A stretch of DNA of 64,000 bases, from NCBI GenBank assembly GCA_023394615.1, contig JAEXAI010000009.1, forward strand, positions 38,830 to 102,829, in the 5' to 3' direction. A model generated the notes under the pieces. That model had not been told where the DNA came from. It saw only the letters and a program-made list of their open reading frames with translations, and did no database searches. This document shows positions 44,541-53,960 of the stretch, piece after piece. Numbering within the stretch: the first letter of the stretch is position 1; every line of letters begins with the position of its first letter. Made by a program: the position numbers and the translations under genes. The stretch comes from Actinomycetes bacterium. Lineage in GTDB: Bacteria; Actinomycetota; Coriobacteriia; Coriobacteriales; Eggerthellaceae.

Positions 44541-45899
44541 TTAATCTACGTCGCAGGCCATCAAGTCGTCATAGGTTTCGCGCCGAGTGACAACGCGCGC
44601 TTTACCGTCTTTCACGAACACCACGCCCGGACGCGGCTGGCCGTTATAGTTGCTCGACATGCTTCGACAGTATGCCCCGGTGCCAAAGACACAGACGATG
44701 TCGTCAAGATCGGCGTGCTGCAGCGATCCATCCAGCACCACTGCGTCTCCGCTTTCGCAGTGCTTGCCGCACAGCGTCACAATTTCGGTGCGTGGCTCGT
44801 TTGCTTTATTGGCGATGACCGCTTCATAGTTCGCATGATACAAAGCTGTGCGGATATTGTCGGACATGCCACCATCGATGGCGACAAATTTGCGGATGCC
44901 GGGCAGTGTCTTCAAGATGCCCACGGTGTAGAGCGTCACGCCGGCGTTCGCTGCAATGCTGCGACCGGGTTCGCACAGAAGGCGCGGCTCACGAATGCCC
45001 ACGCGAGCACAGTGCTTTTTCAGCGAGGCCGTTGCCACGTGCGCGAAATCCTCGATGCTCGCCGGGTTGTCGTCAGCGCTGTAAGCAACACCTACGCCGC
45101 CGCCGATGTCCAGTTCTTCAATTTCGAAACCGTACTGACGCTTGATGCGCGCCAAAAACTCCACGGCTACCGCAATGGCCTCGTCATATGAATGCAGTGC
45201 GAAAATCTGTGACCCGATATGCATATGAATGCCTACCAAGTTCACATGGGGCGTGCGCAACACGTCTCCCACACAGTCGAAAGCCCAGTCATCGCGCATG
45301 TTGAATCCGAATTTAGAATCTTCGCAGCCGGTTTTGATGTACTCATGCGTATCGGCCTCGATACCGGGGGTAATGCGCATGAACACGTCCTGCTCGACCC
45401 CATGTTCTCCGGCGATTTTCGACACGCGACCCAGCTCGATACGGCTGTCTAACACGATGCGCCCTACGCCTGCAGTGACGCACTCTTCCAATTCCTCATG
45501 CGTTTTGTTGTTGCCGTGCGCGAAAACGCGTTCCATGGGAAATCCAGCCGCACGTGCGCAGGCCAGCTCGCCGCCGCCTGATACGTCGAGGCACATCCCC
45601 TCTTCCGCAGCGATGCGCACCATCGCCTTGTTTAAAAACGCCTTACTGGCGTATATGATGGCCGAATTCTCGTAGCGCTCTTTGAATGCTTCACGATACT
45701 CGCGCATGCGATGGCGCATGTCGGCCTCGTCGTATACATACAACGCGGTGCCCTGCGTTCGCGCAAGCTCCACCATGTCAACGCCGCCGATGAACAAGTG
45801 GTCGTTTTTCACTTCGGCCGTCATGGGCAAAACTGGGCCCAGTTGCATGGTCGTTCTATTGTCAGCTACGGCATTTGCCGCCGGTGCGGGTAATGACAT
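44541..45899 (-). CDS. lysA: Diaminopimelate decarboxylase
   Basis: A 452-residue fold-III PLP enzyme making lysine from meso-diaminopimelate. The PLP lysine is in AIIYASKAFLNKAM; HIGSQIFALHSYDEA, ELDIGGGVGVAYSADD, LLCEPGRSIAANAGVTLY and LCGKHCESGDAVV mark the substrate and PLP-phosphate sites. The ATG at 45899 has AAAGGAGAGG. It is first in the lysA-hom operon. Confidence 0.95.
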   Translation of the reverse strand: MSLPAPAANAVADNRTTMQLGPVLPMTAEVKNDHLFIGGVDMVELARTQGTALYVYDEADMRHRMREYREAFKERYENSAIIYASKAFLNKAMVRIAAEEGMCLDVSGGGELACARAAGFPMERVFAHGNNKTHEELEECVTAGVGRIVLDSRIELGRVSKIAGEHGVEQDVFMRITPGIEADTHEYIKTGCEDSKFGFNMRDDWAFDCVGDVLRTPHVNLVGIHMHIGSQIFALHSYDEAIAVAVEFLARIKRQYGFEIEELDIGGGVGVAYSADDNPASIEDFAHVATASLKKHCARVGIREPRLLCEPGRSIAANAGVTLYTVGILKTLPGIRKFVAIDGGMSDNIRTALYHANYEAVIANKANEPRTEIVTLCGKHCESGDAVVLDGSLQHADLDDIVCVFGTGAYCRSMSSNYNGQPRPGVVFVKDGKARVVTRRETYDDLMACDVD

Positions 45900-46123
45900 A
45901 CGGAACCTCTCCTTTGCATGAGTACGTGCGTGCATTGTAACAAGCCCTACGCAAAAGGGGGCGACGATGCGCAGAATCTCCGTTCGACGACACGTATAGC
46001 CGGAGCAGGAAAGCACCCGTGAGGCGTTTGCGCACAGATCCGGACCGTTTTGTATTCGCGCGCTGAGCGTCCCTGTCTGTTATTATGCTTGCGGAACAGT
46101 ATTCGTGCGAAAGGATGATTATC

Positions 46124-46519
46124 ATGGCAGAACCCGAACCTTCGATGGATGCATGGCTAGCCGAGGCAAAAGCCGATCCCCAAGCTGAAAACTGCGGCAT
46201 GTATCTCTGCCACAACGGAGTAGTGCGCATAACCCCGAAAGCGCAGGTGCGCAAAGGCGAAACCAATCTGCCCCCCGTCGACCGCATCGAGTTTTCCTTT
46301 GACGCGCCCGGCGTGGAAGCCGCCATTGCAAAGACGAAGCAGATGGATGGCATATTCTACGTGCGTGTCTGGCTGAACAGCGGCACCGTGGCCGTTGGCG
46401 ACTCCATCATGTACGTATTGATTGGCGGCGACATCCGCCCGCACGTTATCGATGCGCTGCAAACACTGGTCGGCACCATCAAAAGCGAGCTTGTGGAAGA
46501 AAAGGAAATCTACGCCTAG
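46124..46519 (+). CDS. moaE: MoaE-like molybdopterin synthase catalytic subunit
   Basis: A 131-residue protein resembling MoaE, which transfers sulfur into precursor Z to make molybdopterin. The match is in the C-terminal half: a strand pair VRVWLNSGTVAVGDSIMYVL, then IRPHVIDALQTLVGTIKSEL and EEKEIY, where lysines fall at positions comparable to the catalytic pair. The N-terminus (MYLCHNGVVRITPKAQVR) is also compatible. It is shorter and more divergent than E. coli MoaE. The window's formate dehydrogenase needs this cofactor. The start at 46124 is set by AAGGATG spacing. Confidence 0.6.
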   Translation: MAEPEPSMDAWLAEAKADPQAENCGMYLCHNGVVRITPKAQVRKGETNLPPVDRIEFSFDAPGVEAAIAKTKQMDGIFYVRVWLNSGTVAVGDSIMYVLIGGDIRPHVIDALQTLVGTIKSELVEEKEIYA

Positions 46520-46559
46520 CAGCTCGCATCGAATACGAGCGCCCTACGCACAATAACCC

Positions 46560-47012
46560 ATGTTAAAAATCACCGTCATAGCCGTCGGAAAGCTGAAAGA
46601 GCGCTTTTGGAAGGACGCATGCGCCGAATACCAGAAGCGCCTGCAGGCCTATGTACGCTTGCAGATACGAGAGATCCCCGACAGCACGACTCAGCAAGAG
46701 GAAAAACCGATTCTTGCCGCCATAGACTCCCTGCCCCCAGACGCCCATGTGGTGTTGTTGGACATAGGCGGCGTGGAAACTTCGAGCGAACAACTTGCGC
46801 AAAACATCGATGAGTTGGCACTACGCGGCGTCTCTCACATCGCGTTTATCATCGGGGGAAGCGACGGGGTCACATCTGCGGTGCGCTCGCGCGTAAACAA
46901 ACGCTTGAGTTTCGGACCCATCACACTGCCGCATAACCTCGCGCGCGTCGTGCTGCTAGAGCAGATTTACCGAGCTTGTAAGATTAGTCGAGGCGAACCC
47001 TACCACAAATAA
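46560..47012 (+). CDS. rlmH: 23S rRNA pseudouridine-1915 N3-methyltransferase RlmH
   Basis: A 150-residue SPOUT methyltransferase modifying helix 69 of 23S rRNA. Signatures: ITVIAVGKLKERFWKDACAE, the knot segment VVLLDIGGVETSSEQLA, FIIGGSDGVTSAVRSR and the C-terminal ISRGEPYHK that completes the active site. No clear ribosome site precedes the ATG, which lies 40 bp after the MoaE-like gene. Confidence 0.94.
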   Translation: MLKITVIAVGKLKERFWKDACAEYQKRLQAYVRLQIREIPDSTTQQEEKPILAAIDSLPPDAHVVLLDIGGVETSSEQLAQNIDELALRGVSHIAFIIGGSDGVTSAVRSRVNKRLSFGPITLPHNLARVVLLEQIYRACKISRGEPYHK

Positions 47013-47077
47013 CGTTTGGTTGTGGACGCAGAGGTATACGGATTTCTTCGAGCTTGCAGATTGAGCTTCGTACACCG

Positions 47078-47105
47078 GCGGCCCAAGCAGGGCGCTTGCA
47101 GCCGC
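47078..47105. terminator. Weak hairpin between convergent genes
   Basis: GCGGC..AAGC and GCTTG..GCCGC (47078-47105) can pair with a bulge between the ends of rlmH and the LCP gene. Confidence 0.3.
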
Positions 47106-48610
47106 TACCCCGAATAGTCAGATCCAATGATAACGAGGAAATCCCCCGTCAAAAGATAGCTGCCGTCATTTGCCTGAGCCGTGGCCGATGATCCGAGCGT
47201 GGATGCTATGGCCTTCGCCTCAGTCGCTTTGCCATCCGTGTTGTAGATGACCAACGTATGCGCGTAGTCATACGCATCGGCATTGCCCGTGTCGGAAACC
47301 GTATAACCAACTTTGGTGAGCGCATTCGCGGCGGTTTGCGCAAGGCCGGTGGTCCCCGTTCCGTTGCGTACCACTATAGTGCCGCTCTTCGAAACCGATG
47401 AGTAATCAGTCGTGGAGCCACTCGATGAATCCCCCGAACTGGAAAGCACCGTTCCCGTATACGCATCCACCTGAGTCGCCTCCGTGGGGGATTCGCCTGC
47501 ATCCACACGCTTCATCATCGCTTTCCATGCGGTCTCATCGATTTTCTCGTACCACAATTCATTCTGATAGACCGATGTTGTGGGCATGGCGGCAGTATAG
47601 AGAGAATTTTCCGTATCCATGCCCGACAGAGCCTGCGCCAGGCCAACGATATCGTTTACCGACAGGTCGGTGCTCACATAATTGGAAAGCGTCGTAACCG
47701 TAGTGGCAATGGTGGCCACATCAGAAGTGAGTATTTTGTTGGCAATGGCCTGCAGAACCAAACGCTGATTTGCGGATCGGTATTCATCGCCGTCGCCGTA
47801 TTCATCGTAGGCATGACGCGCACGGCATAGAATCAACGCCTGCTCGCCGTTGAGCGTCTGCAGCCCGGCATCCAAATGCCCGCCCGCATCGGCATCGTCG
47901 ATGGTCATGGGCACTTCCACTTCGATGCCGCCTAAAGCATCTACCACTTCTTGAAGCCCATCCATATCGATTAGGCCAAAATGCGAGATATTAACCCCGG
48001 CAACCCCAGCGACAGTGGAAACCGCCATCGACGAGCCGCCCAAAGCATAGGCGGCATTGAGCTTTTGCGTGCCATAACCAGTCAGCGTCACCATGGTATC
48101 TCGTGGCATGGATACAAGCGTGACCTGCTTGTTCACTGGATCTATACGCGCCAAAATGATGGTGTCGGTACGATATGTGCCCTGCGTGGAATTATCGTCG
48201 TTGCGCTCTAGGGACTCATCGGTACCCATCAAAAGCATGTAGAAGGGCTCTTTCGTCAGATTGGTCTTCACCAAAACATTCTTCAAGCCCGAATCAAGCC
48301 CGTTTTGCAGATTGCCGTTCAAAATGCCCACGTAAGCGAAGGCCGCTCCTACACCTAACGCCAATACCACCGCGATGGTGATAAGAACGTTCCGCAGGAT
48401 TTTGCGGCGTTTACGCTGTTTTGAAAGCTGGCCGCTGTAACGCGAGCGCGTGGCGCTGCGAGAATAGTGCTCGCTCTCAGAATCGCCGCGAGCATCACGT
48501 GAGCGGCCCGACGATTGACTGTCGCGCCGGTAACGCGATACGTCGTCGTAGCCTCGCTCAGGTGAGCGCGATGAGGAATAACCTCTGTTGCGTCGGTTTC
48601 TGTTGCCCAT
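47105..48610 (-). CDS. LytR-CpsA-Psr (LCP) wall-polymer ligase with LytR_C domain
   Basis: A 501-residue membrane protein. A charged, Ser/Arg-rich cytoplasmic tail (residues ~1-68, low complexity) precedes one transmembrane helix (~72-94). The LCP domain follows: YMLLMGTDESLERNDDN, YRTDTIILARIDPVNKQVTL, SMPRDTMVTLTGYGTQKLNA and ALILCRARHAYDEYGDGDEY, with the conserved Arg and Asp that bind pyrophosphate lipid. A LytR_C module closes the protein (TIVVRNGTGTTGLAQTAANAL). LCP enzymes attach teichoic acid-like or capsular polymers to peptidoglycan. Confidence 0.91.
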   Translation of the reverse strand: MGNRNRRNRGYSSSRSPERGYDDVSRYRRDSQSSGRSRDARGDSESEHYSRSATRSRYSGQLSKQRKRRKILRNVLITIAVVLALGVGAAFAYVGILNGNLQNGLDSGLKNVLVKTNLTKEPFYMLLMGTDESLERNDDNSTQGTYRTDTIILARIDPVNKQVTLVSMPRDTMVTLTGYGTQKLNAAYALGGSSMAVSTVAGVAGVNISHFGLIDMDGLQEVVDALGGIEVEVPMTIDDADAGGHLDAGLQTLNGEQALILCRARHAYDEYGDGDEYRSANQRLVLQAIANKILTSDVATIATTVTTLSNYVSTDLSVNDIVGLAQALSGMDTENSLYTAAMPTTSVYQNELWYEKIDETAWKAMMKRVDAGESPTEATQVDAYTGTVLSSSGDSSSGSTTDYSSVSKSGTIVVRNGTGTTGLAQTAANALTKVGYTVSDTGNADAYDYAHTLVIYNTDGKATEAKAIASTLGSSATAQANDGSYLLTGDFLVIIGSDYSG

Positions 48611-48822
48611 AATCGATATTCTGCCCTATGAAACCCCGTCGTTGCAAGCAAAAAGCCCAGAAGGAACGAAAAGGGCATGCTTCACTCGGGGTTTGTGCAT
48701 GCTTGCTGAATCGGAAATGGAGGAACGCTGAAAATCAACAGGCGATTCTCAATCGAGGGGGTGCGGCAAACGGGGGCAAGCGCACCCGCGCCCGCACCCG
48801 CACCAGCGCTCCCCGCCGTTCA

Positions 48823-48879
48823 GGTCAGTTAGCTGCCTTCATATCAGTTTGGTCTCTTCAGGTCAGTTGGCTGCCTTCA
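48823..48879. repeat. Three 19-bp tandem repeats overlapping the murT-gatD stop codon
   Basis: Units at 48823-48841, 48842-48860 and 48861-48879 (GGTCAGTTAGCTGCCTTCA, TATCAGTTTGGTCTCTTCA, GGTCAGTTGGCTGCCTTCA). The last unit contains the end and stop codon of the gene; the outer two differ at one base and the middle one is degenerate. Confidence 0.62.
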
Positions 48880-51190
48880 GTCGCCCGCACATATAGTCGT
48901 TGGCCTCATTTTCCACTGCGTCATCAAGCACCGCTAATTCAAATGAAACCTTGCAGCGCCTGTCGATTGCGTGCGAAATGAGCCAATCCGCTACTTGCGG
49001 ATTCTTCCCTAAAAGCGGCCCGTGCATATAGGTGCCGATCAGATTTTTGTACACAACGCCATCGGCCTTGTCGTTGTCATTGTTGCCGAAACCCACGTTA
49101 CCCACTACCGTGCCGAAAGGCGACAATCCCTCGCCCAAGTAGGTACGGCCCGCATGGTTTTCATAGCCGACAACCGGGCGCGTAGTGAATTCAGGCTGTA
49201 TAACGATGTTGCCTATCAGGCGGTCGAAGCCGGCTCCAGCGCGCTTGGTGCTTATGTCCAATATGCCCAAGCCTTCCACTTCGCCCTCGCCCATCAACCA
49301 CGTGGGTCCCAAAATCTGGTAGCCACCGCAGATAGCCAAAAGTACGCCGTCATCTTCCACATATGCTTGCAGCTGATCTTTCATCCGCAGCAATTCCTCG
49401 CTGGCAAGCTTCTGCTCACGATCGGGGCCGCCGCCCAAAAACACGATGTCGGCCGTTGAGAAATCAAGCGCCTGACCGTATTCCACCGTACGGACTTCGA
49501 CGGGGATGCCGCGCCATTCGCAGCGGCGACGCAGCACCTCGATGTTGCCCCCATCGCCGTACAGGTTTAAAAGGTCGGGGAAACAATGCACGATGACTAA
49601 CGGATTTTCGGGTGCGATGCCCGCTGGCAACGAAGCACTCGACGCTACCCCATCCAGCGCAGCCGAAGGAGGATTCGACCCAACCGCTGGCGCATCCGTC
49701 GCGGCCGTTGCACTCACTGCCGAGGTAGCCGTTTGCAAACTTGCTGCATTCTCATCAGCCAAACGCATCAGATCGGCACGAACGCCAGGCAAACTGGTGT
49801 AGTTCGCAATCATGTAAGCGCGGTAATCCTTCGGCAAAGCATCGATTTTCGTCATCGCATCGGCAGCGCTTTCCACCAAATCGGACGCGACACCCGCATA
49901 TTTCAAACGCAGCTGCAAATCATTGCGGCGGATGCCGCCTGCGTACACATGCGTTTGCGGTTGCGCGGCCAGTTCTTGGAAATCGACGTCCCACAACCAC
50001 GATATGTCGCGTCCGTCTGCTTCCTTATCATTTATGAAAAATGCCGCCGCCTTGCGACCTTGCGCCGATGTGACCAGCTTGAGGTTTTGATTGAAGCCCG
50101 TCGGATTCTTCGCCAGGTTCAACAGCACCGGACGCCCCATTACCTGCATCTGCTGCAGGCGTCCGTTTTGCGGATCAAATGCGTCTACGGCGGCTTCGAT
50201 AGCTGCATTACCCGCGCCCATCAAATGCGCAGTGGCGTACACCGCCAGCAGGTTGTATATCATATACACACCCGAATAGCGGGCATCCACATGCGCGATT
50301 GTGCCCGGCAGACTATCGCTTCCGCAGGTCGAATGAGCGGACTGCGCATCATTGGCAGAATCAACCGCGCCCGCTTGGCAGGCGTTGCCTTTCTGCGTGC
50401 AGGCTGCCTCCTGCGTTGCCTGCACTACGTCGAAGCTCATACCATCTTCGGACACGTGACACTTTCTTGCCGAGAATTCCAAAGGGCGCCTCGAAAAATC
50501 ACACTTCATACAATGAAAATCACCGAGCTGTCCGTACTGGCGGTACGTATACTCCAGCATGCCTTCGCACATTTGGCACATGCGAGCATCCGATACGGTA
50601 TTCTGCGGCAGGCCCAGGTTTTCCCCGATGCCGAAAGACAGACTGCGGTTGGGAGCCTTGCGAGCCACCGCCTCGCACAGTGGATCGTCGCCGTTGTATA
50701 TCAACACGGTTTCCGGAGATGATGCCAGTGCTTCGGCGATGCTGTTTTGAATACGGTCGATTTCCCCGCAGCGGTCAAGCTGGTCGCGGAACAGATTCAA
50801 AAGCAGCACGTATTTGGATTGCAGATGCGGCAGTATCTTTGCCAACCACAGCTCATCGCATTCGAACACGCCCCAATCGGCCTGCTTCGCATGCAACAGG
50901 CTCGTCGCCACGCCCGAATCCAGATTCGCGCCCGTACGGTTGCACACCACCTGCAAACCATCGGCTTCCAGCGCATCGGCAATCATATTGTTCACTGTCG
51001 TTTTGCCATTGGTGCCCACAACGCAAATACTTCCGTGCGCAAGCTTTCCTGCCATGTCGGCGATGATACGCGGGTCCACGTAGAGCGCCACTTTGCCGGG
51101 AAAATTGGCAGCGGGCCTGCGAAATACGTATTTCAGCGCTGCGGTGGATACGGCGCTCACCGCTATAGCTGCGCCCTTTTGAATTCCCAT
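48863..51190 (-). CDS. murT-gatD: Fused MurT-GatD lipid II isoglutaminyl synthase
   Basis: A 775-residue single polypeptide joining two proteins that are normally separate subunits. MurT part: Mur-ligase P-loop CVVGTNGKTTVNNMIADAL (Lys63), FECDELWLAKILPHLQ, LLNLFRDQLDRCGEID, and the MurT zinc ribbon with Cys205, Cys208, Cys227 and Cys230, then the DUF1727-like end. An Ala/Ser-rich linker (~residues 475-528) leads to GatD: CFPDLLNLYGDGGNIEVL, nucleophile Cys621 (LLAICGGYQILG) and His723 (LIGTYMHGPLLG). Together they amidate the D-Glu of lipid II. The start at 51190 follows GGGAG. Both active sites appear intact. Confidence 0.92.
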   Translation of the reverse strand: MGIQKGAAIAVSAVSTAALKYVFRRPAANFPGKVALYVDPRIIADMAGKLAHGSICVVGTNGKTTVNNMIADALEADGLQVVCNRTGANLDSGVATSLLHAKQADWGVFECDELWLAKILPHLQSKYVLLLNLFRDQLDRCGEIDRIQNSIAEALASSPETVLIYNGDDPLCEAVARKAPNRSLSFGIGENLGLPQNTVSDARMCQMCEGMLEYTYRQYGQLGDFHCMKCDFSRRPLEFSARKCHVSEDGMSFDVVQATQEAACTQKGNACQAGAVDSANDAQSAHSTCGSDSLPGTIAHVDARYSGVYMIYNLLAVYATAHLMGAGNAAIEAAVDAFDPQNGRLQQMQVMGRPVLLNLAKNPTGFNQNLKLVTSAQGRKAAAFFINDKEADGRDISWLWDVDFQELAAQPQTHVYAGGIRRNDLQLRLKYAGVASDLVESAADAMTKIDALPKDYRAYMIANYTSLPGVRADLMRLADENAASLQTATSAVSATAATDAPAVGSNPPSAALDGVASSASLPAGIAPENPLVIVHCFPDLLNLYGDGGNIEVLRRRCEWRGIPVEVRTVEYGQALDFSTADIVFLGGGPDREQKLASEELLRMKDQLQAYVEDDGVLLAICGGYQILGPTWLMGEGEVEGLGILDISTKRAGAGFDRLIGNIVIQPEFTTRPVVGYENHAGRTYLGEGLSPFGTVVGNVGFGNNDNDKADGVVYKNLIGTYMHGPLLGKNPQVADWLISHAIDRRCKVSFELAVLDDAVENEANDYMCGRLKAAN

Positions 51191-51511
51191 GCTTTGATCT
51201 CCCATCGGCGACATACGTTTTCGAAAACTCGTATCGGCGACCAGCGCCTCGCAAAACACGCGACTTGCCTGCATGCATCGGCCTGTTTCGATTCATCTAT
51301 TTTTCCTTCTGCAAGTATATAGAAAGCGACGGTTTCGCGAGTGTTTCCGTATCGTCCCCTTCACAGCCAGCACATAATAGCCGCGTCGGCGAGAGCCGGA
51401 GCATTCTTCTTCCCTGAAAGAGTTTTTGTTCAAAATAGCTTATACTTGAGATAATTATTTCTGCATATCATACGAAGCCTTGAATAATTGCATACAGGAG
51501 AAGGAGAGATC
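51191..51511 (+). promoter_or_regulatory. Divergent intergenic region with candidate promoter
   Basis: 321 bp between the leftward murT-gatD and the rightward SPFH gene. For the latter, TTGTTC (51426-51431), an 18-base spacer and GATAAT (51450-51455) form a plausible promoter in an AT-rich patch. Leftward, a TATACT lies near 51321-51316 without a good -35. Nothing else is seen. Confidence 0.4.
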
Positions 51512-52882
51512 ATGGGATTTCTGAAAGCGGGAGCAGGTGCCTTGAGCGGCAACTTGGCCGACCAATGGAAAGAGATGTTCTACTGCGATTCCCTGAGCCA
51601 AAGCATTCTGGCGGCAAAAGGCAGCAAACGCACCAACGATCGCACGTCCAACACGAAACGCGACGACAACATCATCTCCGATGGATCGACGGTTGTCGTG
51701 AACGACGGACAATGTATGATAGTGGTCGAACAGGGAAAAGTCGTGGACATGTGCGCCGAACCCGGCGAATTTATCTACGACTCCCAAGCAGCACCGAGCA
51801 TCCTTGCAGGGTCTTTGGGCCAAAGCGTAGCCAACACGTTTAACAACATCGGGAAACGTTTTACATACGGCGGCGACACAGGCCTTGACCAGCGCGTGTA
51901 TTATTTCAATACCAAAGAAATCTTGGGGAACAAATATGGAACCGCCAACCCCGTGCCCTTCCGCGTGGTGGACGCGAATATCGGTCTGGACATCGACATC
52001 GCAGTGCGATGCAATGGCGAATACTCCTATCGAATCGTCGACCCGTTGCTGTTCTACACAAACGTATGTGGAAACATCGAATCAAATTACGACCGCGCCA
52101 CAATTGCAAGCCAGCTGAAAAGCGAACTTTTGACCGAATTGCAGCCTGCCTTCGCACGAATCTCGGCAATGGGCGTGCGTTATTCTGCCATCCCCGCGCA
52201 CACAACCGAAGTCGCCCAAGCACTCGACGAACTTCTCACAACGAAATGGACCGAACTGCGCGGTATCCGCATCATATCATTCGGTATCAACAGCATCGCA
52301 GCAGACGCCGCTGATGAAGAGCTCATCAAAAACCTGCAGAGAAGCGCAGTCATGCGCGACCCCACCATGGCGGCTGCAGTCCTCACAGACGCCCAAGCCG
52401 AAGCGATGAAGGGCGCGGCTTACAACGAAGGAAATGGCGGAGCATTCATGGCTTTCGCCGGCATGAACATGGCTGCGAATTCCGGCGGAAAGCAAGCTTC
52501 GAACCTGTACCAGATGGGCAAAGACCAAACCCCCACACAAGCCGATACCAGCCAGACACCTCAAGCGGCGCACGTTGCCCCGTCCGGCGGTTTCACCACT
52601 GCCGCAGCAGGCTCCGCATCCGCAGTACCAGCCACCGACTCCGCTGCGGCTCCCGTACCACCAGCACCACCAGCACCCGGCAGCGAATCGGCCGGAGCAT
52701 GGACGTGCAGCGCATGCGGCACTCAAAACACTGGCAAGTTCTGCTGCGAATGCGGATCTCCACGCCCAGTCGCGCCGCGTTATCGGTGCAATAACTGCGG
52801 ATGGATACCAGAAGACCAGAGCAAGCCGCCAAAGTTTTGCCCTGAATGCGGCGACCCCTTCAACAAAGACGATATGATTTAA
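51512..52882 (+). CDS. SPFH-domain protein with C-terminal double zinc ribbon
   Basis: A 456-residue soluble protein of the YdjI/virion-core-like SPFH group. The SPFH region covers residues ~20-280 (VVVNDGQCMIVVEQGKVVDM, DIDIAVRCNGEYSYRIVDP, ELRGIRIISFGINSIAADA). A Pro/Ala/Thr linker follows, then two zinc ribbons: CSACGTQNTGKFCCECGS and CNNCGWIPEDQSKPPKFCPECG. It lacks an N-terminal membrane helix, unlike the SPFH protein at 29598. The role is unknown; relatives are linked with membrane stress. AGGAGAAGGAGAG precedes the ATG at 51512. Confidence 0.87.
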   Translation: MGFLKAGAGALSGNLADQWKEMFYCDSLSQSILAAKGSKRTNDRTSNTKRDDNIISDGSTVVVNDGQCMIVVEQGKVVDMCAEPGEFIYDSQAAPSILAGSLGQSVANTFNNIGKRFTYGGDTGLDQRVYYFNTKEILGNKYGTANPVPFRVVDANIGLDIDIAVRCNGEYSYRIVDPLLFYTNVCGNIESNYDRATIASQLKSELLTELQPAFARISAMGVRYSAIPAHTTEVAQALDELLTTKWTELRGIRIISFGINSIAADAADEELIKNLQRSAVMRDPTMAAAVLTDAQAEAMKGAAYNEGNGGAFMAFAGMNMAANSGGKQASNLYQMGKDQTPTQADTSQTPQAAHVAPSGGFTTAAAGSASAVPATDSAAAPVPPAPPAPGSESAGAWTCSACGTQNTGKFCCECGSPRPVAPRYRCNNCGWIPEDQSKPPKFCPECGDPFNKDDMI

Positions 52883-52885
52883 AGA

Positions 52886-52921
52886 TTGAGAGGCGAGCCT
52901 GTTTGCGGGTTCGCCTCTCAA
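52886..52921 (+). terminator. Terminator of the zinc-ribbon SPFH gene
   Basis: TTGAGAGGCGA (52886-52896) pairs with TCGCCTCTCAA (52911-52921), three bases past the stop codon; the stem is also usable on the minus strand. Confidence 0.76.
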
Positions 52922-52926
52922 AAACA

Positions 52927-52968
52927 CCCAGCCAACTCATCCGCCATGCAGCAGTTGAGTTGGCTGGG
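52927..52968 (-). terminator. Terminator of rhaD
   Basis: CCCAGCCAACTCA (52927-52939) is the exact complement of TGAGTTGGCTGGG (52956-52968); on the minus strand it is followed by TGTTTTTG. It lies 36 bp past the rhaD stop. Confidence 0.82.
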
Positions 52969-53004
52969 CAAAAGCGCCGAAAGACAAATCGTCGGCACAC
53001 GCCG

Positions 53005-53850
53005 TTAGTCCAAAAACTCCAAATTGGGCTTCACGCCGGAATACTTGCAAACTTCTTTCAACTGCGCGTCGTTCATCATGAATTCGGGCTCTTGTCCGCC
53101 GCTTGCAGCGCGCGCGGTTAAATACATTTGCGCCGTCTTCTCGATGGTGTGCATCAGCCCGAATGCGGCATCGAAGCTCTCACCGCTTACAAACAGGCCA
53201 TGCTGCGTCCATACACACGCCGGGAATTTTGCCATCTGCACACTGGTGTTCGAAGCGATCATCGCGCCACCCGGCACCATCCACGGCACCACACCCACAC
53301 CTTCAGGGAAGACGAGGATACATTCGATCATCGTGCGCCACAACGTACGGCTCCACTCGCGCGAAGTAGGCTCAAGCAGCATCGACAGCGCAGTCACGTT
53401 GGGGCAGTGCGCGTGATAGATGACGCGGTTCTCGTCGTTTGTGGCATCCATGCGCACGCTATGGTTCATGAAATGCGTGGGGAATTCGCTGGTCGGCTGA
53501 CCGCCCCCAGTCAAGCCCCACACGATGCGCCATGCATCGCCAGCAGCATTTATCTCCACGATGCCCACGTTTTCCATCAAATCGATGTTCACCTTGCGCA
53601 TGTATTTTCCCGCACCGGTGGTGATGAAAAACGCGCCGGCCAAATTGTCAGCCTGCACGGGCATTTGATGCCACTGGTGCTCGTGGCCGTTCGGCTCGTC
53701 AAGGTCGAAATACGGCATGCACACATCGATGTCTTCCCGGTTCATACGATATGTCAAGTTGCCGCCGTTGCGCTCGTGCCAACCCTGATCGTAGCCGTCG
53801 CCGCAGATGCGCTTGAAGCGCCGGATGCAATTCGCTTGTTCGATGGACAT
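53005..53850 (-). CDS. rhaD: Rhamnulose-1-phosphate aldolase
   Basis: A 281-residue class II (zinc) aldolase cleaving L-rhamnulose 1-phosphate to dihydroxyacetone phosphate and lactaldehyde. Typical features: GWHERNGGNLTYRM, FFITTGAGKYMRKV, SEFPTHFMNHSVRM, the zinc histidines in VIYHAHCPNVTALS, and WTQHGLFVSGESFDAAFGL. The length fits RhaD. No rhamnose isomerase or kinase is adjacent, so it is an orphan here; a related ketose 1-phosphate is possible. GAAAGGGG precedes the ATG. Confidence 0.91.
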   Translation of the reverse strand: MSIEQANCIRRFKRICGDGYDQGWHERNGGNLTYRMNREDIDVCMPYFDLDEPNGHEHQWHQMPVQADNLAGAFFITTGAGKYMRKVNIDLMENVGIVEINAAGDAWRIVWGLTGGGQPTSEFPTHFMNHSVRMDATNDENRVIYHAHCPNVTALSMLLEPTSREWSRTLWRTMIECILVFPEGVGVVPWMVPGGAMIASNTSVQMAKFPACVWTQHGLFVSGESFDAAFGLMHTIEKTAQMYLTARAASGGQEPEFMMNDAQLKEVCKYSGVKPNLEFLD

Positions 53851-53960
53851 GGTAGTCCCCTTTCAGTTCGTCGTCGAAACGATTGTATTCCAACTTGCGG
53901 GTTCCGGCCAGAACAATCCCAACTTGACAAGGAAAGCGAGCGGCATAAATCCGAACGGAA

